Shown here in pieces: positions 10,400-21,907 of a stretch of 64,000 bases of DNA (positions are counted from its first letter, which is position 1; every line of letters begins with the position of its first letter). The DNA is from Rhinopithecus roxellana (Eukaryota; Chordata; Mammalia; Primates; Cercopithecidae), in assembly GCF_007565055.1 (NCBI RefSeq), contig NC_044568.1:40761156-40825155 (forward strand), in the 5' to 3' direction. The notes under the pieces are model-generated. The model made no database searches. It was not told the DNA's origin and saw nothing but the letters and a program-made list of their open reading frames with translations. The translations under genes were made by a program, and so were the position numbers.

Positions 10400-10560
10400 A
10401 TTGAGTGTTAAACCCTTACTGATATTAACACACGCCCCACAGGAACATATGATGTAAAGGCTTAGAGGGGTGAGGTGACTTGCCCAGGGTCACACAGATA
10501 GGCAGCGGAGGAGTCAGCATTATGAAGCAGAGCCTACTCAGAGACCCAGATCACAGCCCT
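10400..10560 (-). mobile_element. MIR/L2-type relic
   Basis: TGACTTGCCCAGGGTCACACAGATAGGCAG is the typical antisense MIR/L2 core. Diverged. Confidence 0.55.
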
Positions 10561-10854
10561 GTCCAGGGCTGCTCTTGATCTGGGGGTGGACTTGATTCTT
10601 TACGACCATCATTTCTCTCTGGGTCTCAGGCTATGAGCTGAACCTTGAGAACACTAAAGGTCCTTTTTCAGGGCTGGGCTCCTCAGAGCCTCAGAAGATT
10701 CTTGGAAGAAAAAAAAAACTGCATCTCAACAGTGGTTAGCCAGAGAGCAAAGAGAATCAGTCAGGTGATAAGCCTGTTATCTGAGTTCTGCCATACCCAA
10801 GGTACTGTCTTAGACTCTGGAGTGGGGCAGATACAAACGAATGGATGCCCTATG

Positions 10855-11020
10855 GTCAGACAGGCCTGGGTTTGAATCCCAGCTCCACCACTGACCACTG
10901 TATGACTCAGGGGAGAGTGGTTATCCCTTCTGGGATTCAGCTTCCTCTTTGGTAAAATGGTGACTGTCATGTCTACCTTTTAGGGCTGCATTGAGGATTG
11001 AATGAGAAAGCATTCCATAG
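10855..11020 (+). mobile_element. MIR relic (+)
   Basis: CTGGGTTTGAATCCCAGCTCC, then a splice-site-like pyrimidine stretch, TGGTAAAATGG and GGATTGAATGAGA, in MIR order. Confidence 0.65.
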
Positions 11021-11302
11021 CTGCAGCAATAGTGGTTTATAGTAACAAACAGCACTGCATGTTGAACACCGATCATTGTAATCCAGCCCAGGAGAGCAAG
11101 CCTAGTGGCCAGTGAGATGCTAGCACATGAGAGAGTACTGAGAAGAAACCAACTTGAGTGATGCTGGGCCCCTACATGGCACCAAGAAGAGCTCAGTGAG
11201 TGACCCAGGAAATGGGGAAGAAATAGGACCTAAAAGGGTGGCTGGCAAAGGAGTTGGGAGCATTGCAAGCATGGGATGAATCATTGTTTTCCTGAAGATG
11301 CA

Positions 11303-11370
11303 AACATGACAGGCATGGGGGCTTTGTCACATGAGAGGAGTTGAGAATTGGCCTGAATTTCAAAGGTCCT
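11303..11370 (+). repeat. Homolog of the 9081 segment
   Basis: ACATGACAGGCATGGGGGCTTTGTCAC through GAGAATTGGCCTGAATTTC resembles 9081-9163. No Alu lies next to it here, so it may be the source. Confidence 0.6.
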
Positions 11371-11477
11371 CGAAAGTCACAGAATTTAGACTCCGGGCCA
11401 CTGGGAGGCATGCTGGACTGTAATATGTTGAATTTCAGTTCTTGGCGAGGGGTCCTTTTGGGACCCTGTGGTGTGAA

Positions 11478-11640
11478 AACAGGCTGGGAAGCCAGAAAGA
11501 TCCAGATCCAAATCCTGCTGTGCAACTTGCTAATATATGACCCTGGGTCAGTGATGGGATCTCTCCAAACCTTTTGACCACAAGACTGTCCTAAGGATTG
11601 AATGAGATAAAGTATATCAATGACACACCTGCCCGACATG
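11478..11640 (+). mobile_element. MIR relic (+)
   Basis: GATCCAAATCCTGCTGTGCAACTTGC, ATGACCCTGGGTCA and GGATTGAATGAGATAAAG follow MIR order. Confidence 0.6.
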
Positions 11641-11799
11641 GGGCCTCTCTCTAGTGCTGATGTGTTAGTACCCATTTTATGTTGACATCTAACTGGCCCA
11701 ATGAGTCCGTATGCCTGAAACAAGCATGATTTGCACCTGATCTGTTTCTGTGTCTGTCTCCCCATACTCTGGCACCCAGTGCACTGTCTGCACAGAGAC

Positions 11800-11932
11800 A
11801 TACCTGGGTTTGGATCCTACCCATGTGATCTTGGGCAAGTTATTTCACCTTTTTGTTCCCCAGTTCCCCCATCTTAGGATAACAGTAGTGCTTGCCTTTG
11901 TCCCATCTAGGTTGAGAAGAGTCCTAGGCTAG
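11800..11932 (+). mobile_element. MIR relic (+)
   Basis: CCTGGGTTTGGATCCTACCC and TGATCTTGGGCAAGTTATTTCACC are MIR-like. It ends about 75 bp before the exon 2 acceptor. Confidence 0.6.
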
Positions 11933-12006
11933 CAGCCCCAAACAGGTGGGTGTTGCTCAGCTGCCTGGGGCATGTGGTTGTAAGGCAGAACCCACAGACC
12001 TTTCAG

Positions 12007-12295
12007 GAAGAAGGCTCTTGGGGCCATGGCCCAGGCCAGCATCAACAGTGACTACAGTGAGTGGGGCTTGAGCACGGATGCCGGAGAGCGGGCCCGGCTG
12101 CTTCAGAGTCCCTGTGTGGACACAGCCCCCAAGAGTGAGTGGGAAGCCTCTCCTGGGGGTCCAGACAGAGGTACCACTTCCACACTTGGGGCTGTCTTCA
12201 TCGTCGTCAACGCGTGCCTGGGCGCAGGACTACTCAACTTCCCAGCAGCCTTCAGCACTGCAGGGGGCGTGGCAGCAGGCATCGCACTGCAGATG
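12007..12295 (+). CDS. SLC38A7: SLC38A7 exon 2 (5' UTR end plus residues 1-90)
   Basis: Acceptor CCTTTCAG at 11999-12006 and donor ATG|GTGAGT at 12296. Coding begins at 12026. The exon encodes the cytosolic N-terminus with ERARLL at residues 21-26, all of TM1 and the first half of TM2. Phase 0 at the end. An internal AGAG|TGAGTG near 12133 is not a GT-AG donor in the right frame and the reading frame continues through it. Confidence 0.96.
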
Positions 12296-15200
12296 GTGAG
12301 TGCACTGGCCGGGAGGGCAGAGGTGCAGTTCAGGTGGGCAGTTTGCCTCAAAAGGGAGGCTTTGAGTCAGGAATGGCCAGTAACTGATATGGCACTGCTC
12401 TCCCCTCCTTCACATGTGGCAGACATGACTAATCTATTCTAGTATTCTTTCTTCTGACCCAAATGAGGCTTCAAAAGCCTTCCAACAATCAGAGAAATTT
12501 GAACATCAGTTACATCACTAATTTTTTAGGCATAACATTGATTTTGTGGTATGTTTACAAAGAGGGCCCTTATCTTTTAGCACTACATACAGAAATATTT
12601 ATTGATGAAATGATATGATAGCTTATATTGGCTTTACAATAAATGCAGAGTGGGAGGGAAAGGGAATGATGAAACAGGTTGGTCATGCATTGATCATTTT
12701 TGAAGCTGAGTGATGGATACGTGCCAGTTCTTTTTACTATTCTCTTTACTTTTTTTTTTTTTTTTCTTTTTTGAGATGGAGTCTTGCTTTTTTACCCAGA
12801 CTGGAGTGCAGTGGCCCAACCTCAGCTTACTGTAGCCTCCGCCTCCCAGTTTCAAGTGATTCTCCTGCCTCAGCCTCCCAAGTCGCTGGCATTACAGGCA
12901 CCCACCACCATGCCCAGCTAATTTTTGTGTTTTTAGTAGAGATAGGGTTTCACCATGTTGGCCAGGCTGGTCTCAAACTCCTGACTTCAAGTGATCCTCC
13001 TGCCTCAGCCTCCCAAAGTGCTGGGATTACAGGCATGAGTCATCGCGTCTGGCCTATTCTCTTTACTTTTGTGTGTTTGCAATTTTTCACAAAACTTTTT
13101 GTATTTAAGGAAAATCTCAACTCAGCATCGTCTAGCAGTCTCTTAAAATTGCCCTTGTGAGATTTGCCAAGCTTGCTTTGGGCACTGGCCCAGTAAATGC
13201 TAGGCGAGCCCAGGGCGCCCTCTGCTGCCAGGCCTGTCCCACAAGCTCTTGTTCTGCCTCTGCCTGCAGGGTATGCTGGTTTTCATCATCAGCGGCCTTG
13301 TCATCCTGGCCTACTGCTCCCAGGCCAGCAATGAGAGGACCTACCAGGAGGTGGTGTGGGCTGTGTGTGGCAAGCTGACAGGTGTGCTGTGTGAAGTGGC
13401 CATCGCTGTCTACACCTTTGGCACCTGCATCGCCTTCCTAATCATCATTGGTGACCAGCAGGACAAGAGTGAGCTTCCCCCTCAGTCCCTACCCCATCAC
13501 TTCTTATCAGCCCTGGGGGGAGGGAAAAGGCGCTGAACACCTCTCCAGGACTTACCTGGGACCAGCATTCATCTGGGAATCCTCCCTCCAGGCAGAGGGA
13601 GGTGCTGGGACCCAGTGGAGCAGGAGGGCCACACCCCGTGGTGGCCTGGCTTGACATTCCCTCCTTCCTCCCTGTGCAGTTATAGCTGTGATGGCAAAAG
13701 AGCCGGAGGGGGCCAGCGGCCCTTGGTACACAGACCGCAAGTTCACCATCAGCCTCACTGCCTTCCTCTTCATCCTGCCCCTCTCCATTCCCAGGGAGAT
13801 CGGCTTCCAGAAATATGCCAGGTATGGAGGCCCCAGCCCCGGTCAGACAGAAGCTGTGATCCTGGGCAGCTGTAGACCCAAGGGCTCCTGGGGAGCCCTG
13901 CTCCTCCATGCCACCTTACCTTGGGGAGCAAGAGTAGGCAAAGCAGGGCAGAGCGGGGCTTGCACGGTTTCAGATAAGACCATCCTTTTCTGTCTCCATC
14001 ACAGAAAAGGATGCATCCGTGAGAGATTCAGTTCTGTGTCCTTTTGCATCCATGAGAAATTCAGTTCTAAGTGTCCTTGTCAAAGAAAGAACAGGTGGTA
14101 TCTGGATGGTGAAGGCGGCCTCCTGGCTTTCCCTGGGAGGAAGGGATTTGGGTCGTTGTCAGCCTGGCAGCATCTTACCTGCAGCTTGGCATGAAGGAAG
14201 GAAACTGGTTTCCTGTCTAAGCATCTGAAAGGCTGTGGGATTCTAGGCTTCCCCGTCTGTAAGTGCAGGGGTCATGCTCCACTCTCTCCAAGGCTCCCAT
14301 AAATGTTGACACAATACTGTTTGTACTCTCAACCCTCTTACCTCTGGCATCTCGTAGTTCTCAAAGGCCAGGCTCAGAGGATGGGCTGCCCACAACCCCG
14401 GCCCGGCTGGGCTGCTCTGATTCAAGTCCCAGGTGTGCTTTGGAGCCCTGCTCTCTGTATTGTCTCTGAGCCATGGAGCTGAACCAGCACTTCCCAATGG
14501 CTAGAGATGATGATCGGGTCCCCTCTTGGCTGTCCAGCTCCCTCCTAGCTGTGGCAGGTTTCTCTGAAACTATTTCTCAGGCATTTCCTGAGTCTTTGCT
14601 TGGCATAGTTCCTAGTTCATTCAGTGGACACTTGTGGTCACTAGAGCTGAAGGTGGATGTCCTTGGGGGTGGAATCAGATAAGGGGCAGCTGGGGATGAG
14701 GACACTTAGTCTCTCCTTCCCGGCAGCTTCCTGAGCGTCGTGGGGACCTGGTACGTCACAGCCATCGTTATCATCAAGTACATCTGGCCAGATAAAGAGA
14801 TGACCCCAGGGGACATCCTGACCAGGTGAGGGTGAGGGCCCTAGGAGACATGGGGAAGAAGCCACCACTTGGGCCCCAGCAGGTGCTGGGTCAGGAACCA
14901 GAAGGCCACACAGGTGCTCTTCTCAAGGCTCATGAGCTCATCAGGGCTGACTTGGTCATTTTAGGAAGGAGGAAAGAGCCCCTGATCTCATGTTACTGTA
15001 GGGAAGAGCAAGAATCAGAGACAGGAGGCACTTTGCCACCCACATCCAACAGATGAACCAGTGTGAGGCTAGGCCTTGGGTTGTAGAGGAACCTGAGGGT
15101 AGAATTGCCCATGTTTCCAGCATGTGCTTGTCTATAATTTCTCTGTCTTTGAGGGTGAATTTATTATTTAAAAAAAAAAAAAAAAAAACCAGGGCCAGGC

Positions 15201-18200
15201 GCGGTGGCTCACGCCTGTAATCCCAGCACTTTGGGAGGCCGAGGCAGGCGGATCATGAGGTCAGGAGATTGAGACCATCCTGCCTAACATAGTGAAACTC
15301 CGTCTCTAATAAAAAAATACAAAATATTAGCCGGGCGTGGTGGCAGGCGCCTGTAGTCCCAGCTACTCAGAAGGCTGAGGCAGGAGAATGGCTCGAACCC
15401 AGGAGGCAGAAATTGCAGTGAGCTGAGATCGCACCACTGCACTCCAGCCTGAGCGACAGAGCGAGACTCCGTCTCAAAAAAAAAAAAAATTTCCTTTTTT
15501 TGAAAGGAACAAACCAGTGAAGTAAAACCCCCATCCAGGAGCCAGGAATTCTGGATTTTGGTCCTAGAGGGGCTTTTCGGAGCCTCCAGGCCCCCTCCCA
15601 GCAGGGCCTGGGACATAGGGATGCCTCTTCTCCCTGTTCCCAGACTTCTGTGGCTTGAACCTATAGAATGCATGGCCGGGCGCGGTGGCTCAAGCCTGTA
15701 ATCCCAGCACTTTGGGAGGCTGAGACGGGCGGATCACGAGGTCAGGAGATCGAGACCATCCTGGCTAACACTGTGAAACCCCGTCTCTACTAAAAAATAC
15801 AAAAAAGTAGCCAGGCGAGGTGGCGGGCGCCTGTAGTCCCAGCTACTCAGAGGCTGAGGCAAGAGAATGGCGTAAACCCGGGAGGCAGAGCTTGCAGTGA
15901 GCTGAGATCCGGCCACTGCATTCCAGCCTGGGCGACAGAGCGAGACTCCGTCTCAAAAAAAAAAAAAAAAAAAAGGAATGCCAGTTGCTGGAGACCATGG
16001 TAGGCTGAATGAAGAGTGAGGGTGTGGGGTGGGTTGGTGGCTCCGAGGAGTTCCCAGGTGGCAGCACCTTGTGTGTTTGTTCACAGGCCGGCTTCCTGGA
16101 TGGCTGTGTTCAATGCCATGCCCACCATCTGCTTCGGATTTCAGGTGCCAGTGCCAGTTGCAAGGTCCCTGCTGTCCTCTTAGGTCACCCCACCCCAGGT
16201 TGGAACCCAGGAAGGAGGAGGAACCCAGGCAGGATGGAGGAAATCCTGGGGGGAAGGACGGAGCAGGGGCCTCAGGACTTGCCCCTTGTCCCTGGGGTAT
16301 TTGTTCCCAAGGTACCTTTCTCTGGAAACTGGGGGTGAGGTCATTTCCCCACCATGACCGTGCCCTTCACCTGGACAGTGCCACGTCAGCAGTGTGCCCG
16401 TCTTCAACAGCATGCAGCGGCCTGAAGTGAAGACCTGGGGTGGAGTGGTGACAGCTGCCATGGTCATAGCCCTCGCCGTCTACATGGGGACAGGTGAGTG
16501 CTCCCCTCCTAGACCTGGGACTGGAGTGCTCTCACTTCCACAGGTGTCCTCAGGTCCTGGGGCCCAGCTTTCCTGGGGACAGCCCTGCATTCCCAGCATG
16601 ACTTGTACAGGCACTGGCTTGAACTTGGCCTGCCTGGGGCCTCCTCCTGCCAAGATGAGAGTGGCGTATTTATCCATTCATTCACCAGTTCTAAGTTGGT
16701 GCCTAGGAAGTGCCAGGAACTGTTCTTAGTGTGGGGGATGCCATGGAGAGAGATAGAGCTGGTCTTGCCCTCATGGAGTTGACATTCTTGTTGGAGAGAC
16801 AGTCATGCAGGAGTAACTAGGGAATCAGTAAGGAATTCCAGATGATGGCGAGCATCCTGATGACAGTGAAATCGGGGAGGTGTATTTTGTTTTGTTCTAT
16901 TTTGTTGTGTTTTGAGAAAGGGTCTCAGAAACTGTCACCCAGGCTGGAGTGCAGTGGCATGATCATAGCTCACTGTAACCTCAACCTGCCGAGTTCAAGT
17001 GATCCTCCTGTCTCAGCCTCCAGAGTAGCCGGGACTACAGCCATGTGCCACCATGCCCAGCTAATTTTTTGTTTTGTTTTGTTTTGTTTTAGCAGAGACA
17101 AGGTCTCACTCTGTTCCCCAGGCTAGTCTTGAATTGTGGGCTCAAGCAATTCTTCTGCCTCGGCCTCCCAAACTACTGGGGTTACAGGCATGAGCCACCA
17201 ACCCAGCCTAAAATGGGGAAGGTATGAATGGGACAGGATGGGTGGCTTTGGGAGTGGTTCACAGAAGGTTCTTCTCAGAGGAGGCCCAAATGATGAGAAA
17301 GAGCCAGAAGAGGAGGAGCTGGGGGAGAAGGGTTCTAGACAGAGGAACCACAAAACACCAAATCACTGAGGCAGAGCCAGGAAGAAGGTCTGTGTGGCTG
17401 GGGTGGTGTGTGATAGGGGCAGGTGACAGGCAGTGAGGCCAGACAGGCACTGGCAGCCAGATCCTGTTGGGCCTGGAGGGCTTCTGGGAGTCAGAGAGGA
17501 AGCATTTTAAGCAGAGGGGTGGTTCAGGGAAAGATGGCTCTGGCTGCAGTGTGAAGAGTGGTTGGGATGAGGGAGCAAGTCTAGGAGACCCCAGAAGAAG
17601 GATCCCCTGAGTTCTTTCCATGGATGGACAATAGGAGCTGCCTGGGCCAGTACTGTTCTAGCCTCTGAATACACAGCCAGGAATAAGAGAGGCAAATAGC
17701 CAAATCCCTATTCTCCTGGGGCTCATATTCTGACTGGGGAGACAGAAAATAAGCCTGTGAAAAAAATTAATTTTTTTTATTGTTTACTTAAAGACCAGTG
17801 TAATAGTACAGGTTAAAAAAAAAAAAATTAGAGATGAGGCTGGTCACTGTGGCTCACACCTGTAATCTCAGCTATGGGAGGCCAAGATGGGAGGTTCTCT
17901 TGAGCCCAGGAGATCAAGACAGGCCAGGCAACATGGTGAAACTCCATCTCTACAAAAAAATTTAAAAATTAGCCAGGTGTGGTGACATGCACCTGTGGAC
18001 CCAGCTACTTGGGAGGCTGAGGTGGGAGGATCGCTTGAGCCTATGAGATAAAGGCTGTAGAGACCCATGATCATGCCGCTACACGCCAGCCTGGACAACA
18101 GAGCGAGACCCTGTCTCTAAAAAAGAGATAGAGAGAAATGAGTGTTAGGGGACGGGCACAGTGACTCATGCCTGTAATCCCAACACTTGGAAAAGCTGAG

Positions 18201-21200
18201 ATGAGAGAACCGCTTGAGGCCAGGAGTTCAAGACCAGCCTCGGCAACATAGTGAGACTCATTTCTACAAAAATTAAAGAATTAGCCAGGCATTGGCCAGG
18301 CACGGTGGCTCACTCCTGTAATTCCAGCACTTTGAGAGGTCAAGGTGGGCGAATCACTTGAGACCAGGAGTTCAAGACCAGCCTGTCCAACATGGCAAAA
18401 CCCTGTCTCTACTAAAATTACAAAAATTAGCTAGGCGTGGTGGCAGGCGCCTGTAAGCCCAGCTACTCAGGAGGCTAAGGCATGAGAATCGCTTGAACGT
18501 GGGAGGCAGAGGTTGCAGTAAGCCAAGTTCACGCCACTGTACTCTAGCCTAGGGGATAGAGTGAGACTCTGTCTTCAAAAAAAAAAAAAAATTAGCCGGG
18601 CGTGGTGGCATGTGCCTGTGCCTGTAGTCCCAGCGACTTGGGAGGCCAAGTCAGGAGGAACTTGAGCCTAAGAATTCAAGGCTACTATGGAACTATGATT
18701 GTACCACTTCATTCCAGCCTGAGTGACAGAGCAAGGTCCTGTCTTTAAAAGAAAAAAAAAAAGGCCAGGCACCGTGGCTCACACCTGTAATCCCAGCACT
18801 TTGGGAAGCCAAGGTAGGCAGATCACATTAGGTCAGGAGTTCGAGACCAGCCTAGCCAACATGACGAAACCCCATCTCTACTAAAAATACAAAAATTAGG
18901 GCCAGGCGCGGTGGCTCACGCCTGTAATCCCAGCACTTTGGGAGGCTGAGGCGGGCAGATCACAAGATCAGGAGTTCGAGACCAGCCTGGCCAACATGGT
19001 GAAACCCTGTTTCTACTAAAAATACAAAAATTAGCCAGGCATGGTGGCGGGCGCCTGTAATCCCAGCCACTCGGGAGGCTGAGGCAGGAGAATCACTTGA
19101 AACCGGAAGGCAGAGGTTGCAGTGAGCCGAAATCACACCACTGCACTCCAGCCTGGGCGAAAGAGCGAAACTCCGTCCCAAAAAAAAAAAAAAAAAAAAT
19201 TAGCCAGGCGTGGCGGCAGGTGCCTGTAACTCCAGCTGCTCAGGAGGCTGAGGCATGAGAACCCAGGAGGCCAGACTGGGCACGACAGAGCAAGACTCTG
19301 TCTCAAAAAAAAAAAAAAAGAGCCAGGCATGGTGGCATGCACTTGCTGTAATCCCAGCTATTCAGGCGGCTGAGGCAGGAGAATCACTTGAACCTAGAAA
19401 GTGGAGGTTGCAGTGAGCCGAGATCATGCCACTGCACTCCAGCCTGGGCAACAAGAGTGAAACTCCATCTCAAAAAAAAAAAAAAAGGCCGGGTGTGGTG
19501 GCTCACGCCTGTAATCTCAGCACTTTGGGAGGCTGAGGCAGGTGAATCACAAGGTCAGGAGTTCAAGACCAGCCTGGTTTATATGGTGAAACCCCGTCTC
19601 TACTAAAAATACAAAAATTAGCCAGGCGTGGTGGCGAGTGCCTGTAGTCCCAGCTACTTGGGAGGCTGAAGCAGGAGAATTGTTTGAACCTGGGAGACAG
19701 AGGTTGCAGTAAGCCGAGATTGCACCACTGCACTCCAGCCTGGGTCACAAAGGAAGACTGTTTAAAAAAAAAAAAAAAAAAAAAAGAAGGCTGGGCGTGG
19801 TGGCTCACACTTTGGGAGGGTGAGGTAGGAGGATTGCTTGAGCCCAGGAGTTCGAGACCACACTGGGTAACATAGCACAACCCCATCTCTACAAAAAAAT
19901 TAACTGGATGTGGTGGCATCTGCCTGTAGTCCTAGCTACTTAGGAGGCTCAGGTGGGAGAATCATTTGAGCTGAGGAGGTCAAGGCTGCAGTGAGCCATG
20001 ATCACACTACTGCACTCTAGTCTGGGTAACAGAGCAAGACTGTGTCTCAAAAAAGAACAGAAAAATAGGACAGGGTGATGTGAGAGAGTACCTGGAGTGG
20101 GGGTCATTGTATCATGGTAGCTGGACTGGCAGGAAGCATTCTCTGAGGAAGGACATCTAAACTGAAACCCGAATGATGAGGAGATGGCATCTGAAGGTCT
20201 GCCAGACAGAACAGTCAGTGCCGAGGTGCTGAGGTGGGAATGTGCTGGGCAAGTTTAGGCTCAGAAAGCTGGGGGCTAGAGGGCTTCCAATGATGGGGGA
20301 TATGAGAAGTCAGGGAGGGAGGCATCTGATCAGAGCCCCATCTCCCACTCTGAGCCTCCGCCTAAGTGTCCAGAGCTGCTACAGCAGCCTCCCAGCTGAT
20401 GTTGTCCCTAGGAGTGCACAGTCCACCCCACTACCCTCCCACGGTTGCCCTGACCCAGCTGTTCCGGCCCCCAGGCATCTGTGGCTTCCTGACCTTTGGA
20501 GCTGCTGTGGATCCTGACGTGCTCCTGTCCTACCCCTCGGAGGACATGGCTGTGGCCGTTGCCCGAGCCTTCATCATCCTGAGCGTGCTCACCTCCTACC
20601 CTATCCTGCACTTCTGTGGGCGGTGAGCCCCGTTCCACTCCCCAGGGCCCCTCCGAGCCCCTGTGAGCCCTTCCAGCATGGTCCTTTGGCCTTGTGTGGA
20701 CCCCATCCTGTAGAAGGAGAAACCGAAGCCTGTAGAAAAGGGTCAGTGCCTAGGATGGGGTCCCTACGTTTCCCAAGACAGGTCTCAGGAGCGCCCTTTG
20801 TCCTGGGGTCACCAGAACATTCCGTGAGTCCTGTAGGAATATCCAGGGCATGGCACAGTGGCTCATGTCTCTAATCCCAGCACTTTTGGAGGCTGAGGCA
20901 GAAGGATCACTTGAGCCCAGGAGTTCAAGACCACCTGGGCAACCTAGTGAGACCCCATCTCTACACAAAATAAAATAAATAGCCAGGTGTGGTGGCATGC
21001 ACCTGTGGTCCCAGCTACTCAGCCACTTGGGAGGCTGAGGCAGAAGGATGGCTGGAGCCCAGGAGTTCAAGGCTGCAGTGAGCCAAGATTGCACCACTAC
21101 ACTCCAGCCTGGGTGAGAGAGCCAGACCCTGTCTCAAAAACAAACAAAAGAATCTCTATCCAGATCCTTTCCCGGGCTTTCACATGGACACCTGCACTTT

Positions 21201-21855
21201 GCATACCCCAGACAGTTCCTTTTAAGGAAAAAACAATATCAGTTTCCATGTGATGTAAAGCAAAGCACTAAGCTCTCCACATTCACCATCTCTAGTCCCC
21301 GTGGTAAACAGAGTGCTGGTGGCCCATTTTACAGAAGAGGAAACTGAGGCTCAGGAATGGAGCTTTCCCCGCCGTCTACCCAATTAGGAGTCTGGCTCCT
21401 GTGAGCTAAGGTGGGAGGCTGCTAGCGGCAGGAGCACCTCTAAGCCCCTCTCCATGTGGGCAGGGCGGTGGTGGAAGGACTGTGGCTGCGCTACCAGGGG
21501 GTGCCAGTGGAGGAGGACGTGGGGCGGGAGCGGCGGCGGCGAGTGCTGCAGACGCTGGTCTGGTTCCTGCTCACCCTGCTGCTGGCGCTCTTCATCCCTG
21601 ACATCGGCAAGGTGATCTCAGTCATTGGAGGCCTGGCCGCCTGCTTCATCTTCGTCTTCCCAGGTGCGGACCCCTGGCGCCCCATCTCACAGCCCCACAG
21701 CACAGACTCCCAGGGCCTCCCTAGCCTCAGCTCCCTACTTAATCCAAACATGCAGGAGAGAGTAACCACCATCACTGACTAATCACCCGCCTCACCTCTG
21801 TGATAACCCCTGTCCAAGTATTATCTCCTGGAAAGAAGATGTAGTTGTGATCTCC

Positions 21856-21907
<52 letters not shown>

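Larger units (their letters stand above)
7440..12006 (+). other. SLC38A7: SLC38A7 intron 1 (if exon 1 joins exon 2 directly)
   Basis: 4.57 kb. The first 350 bp are GC-rich and continue the CpG-rich promoter zone. It holds the candidate exon 8054-8183, a composite Alu at 8948-9657, an Alu at 9947-10274, and several MIR relics between 10400 and 11932. The stretches 8184-8947 and 9670-9946 show nothing I can name. Confidence 0.6.

Noticed and set aside
11193..11801. 202-codon minus-strand frame in intron 1
   Set aside because: Runs across MIR relics and the 11303 duplicated segment; no domain seen.
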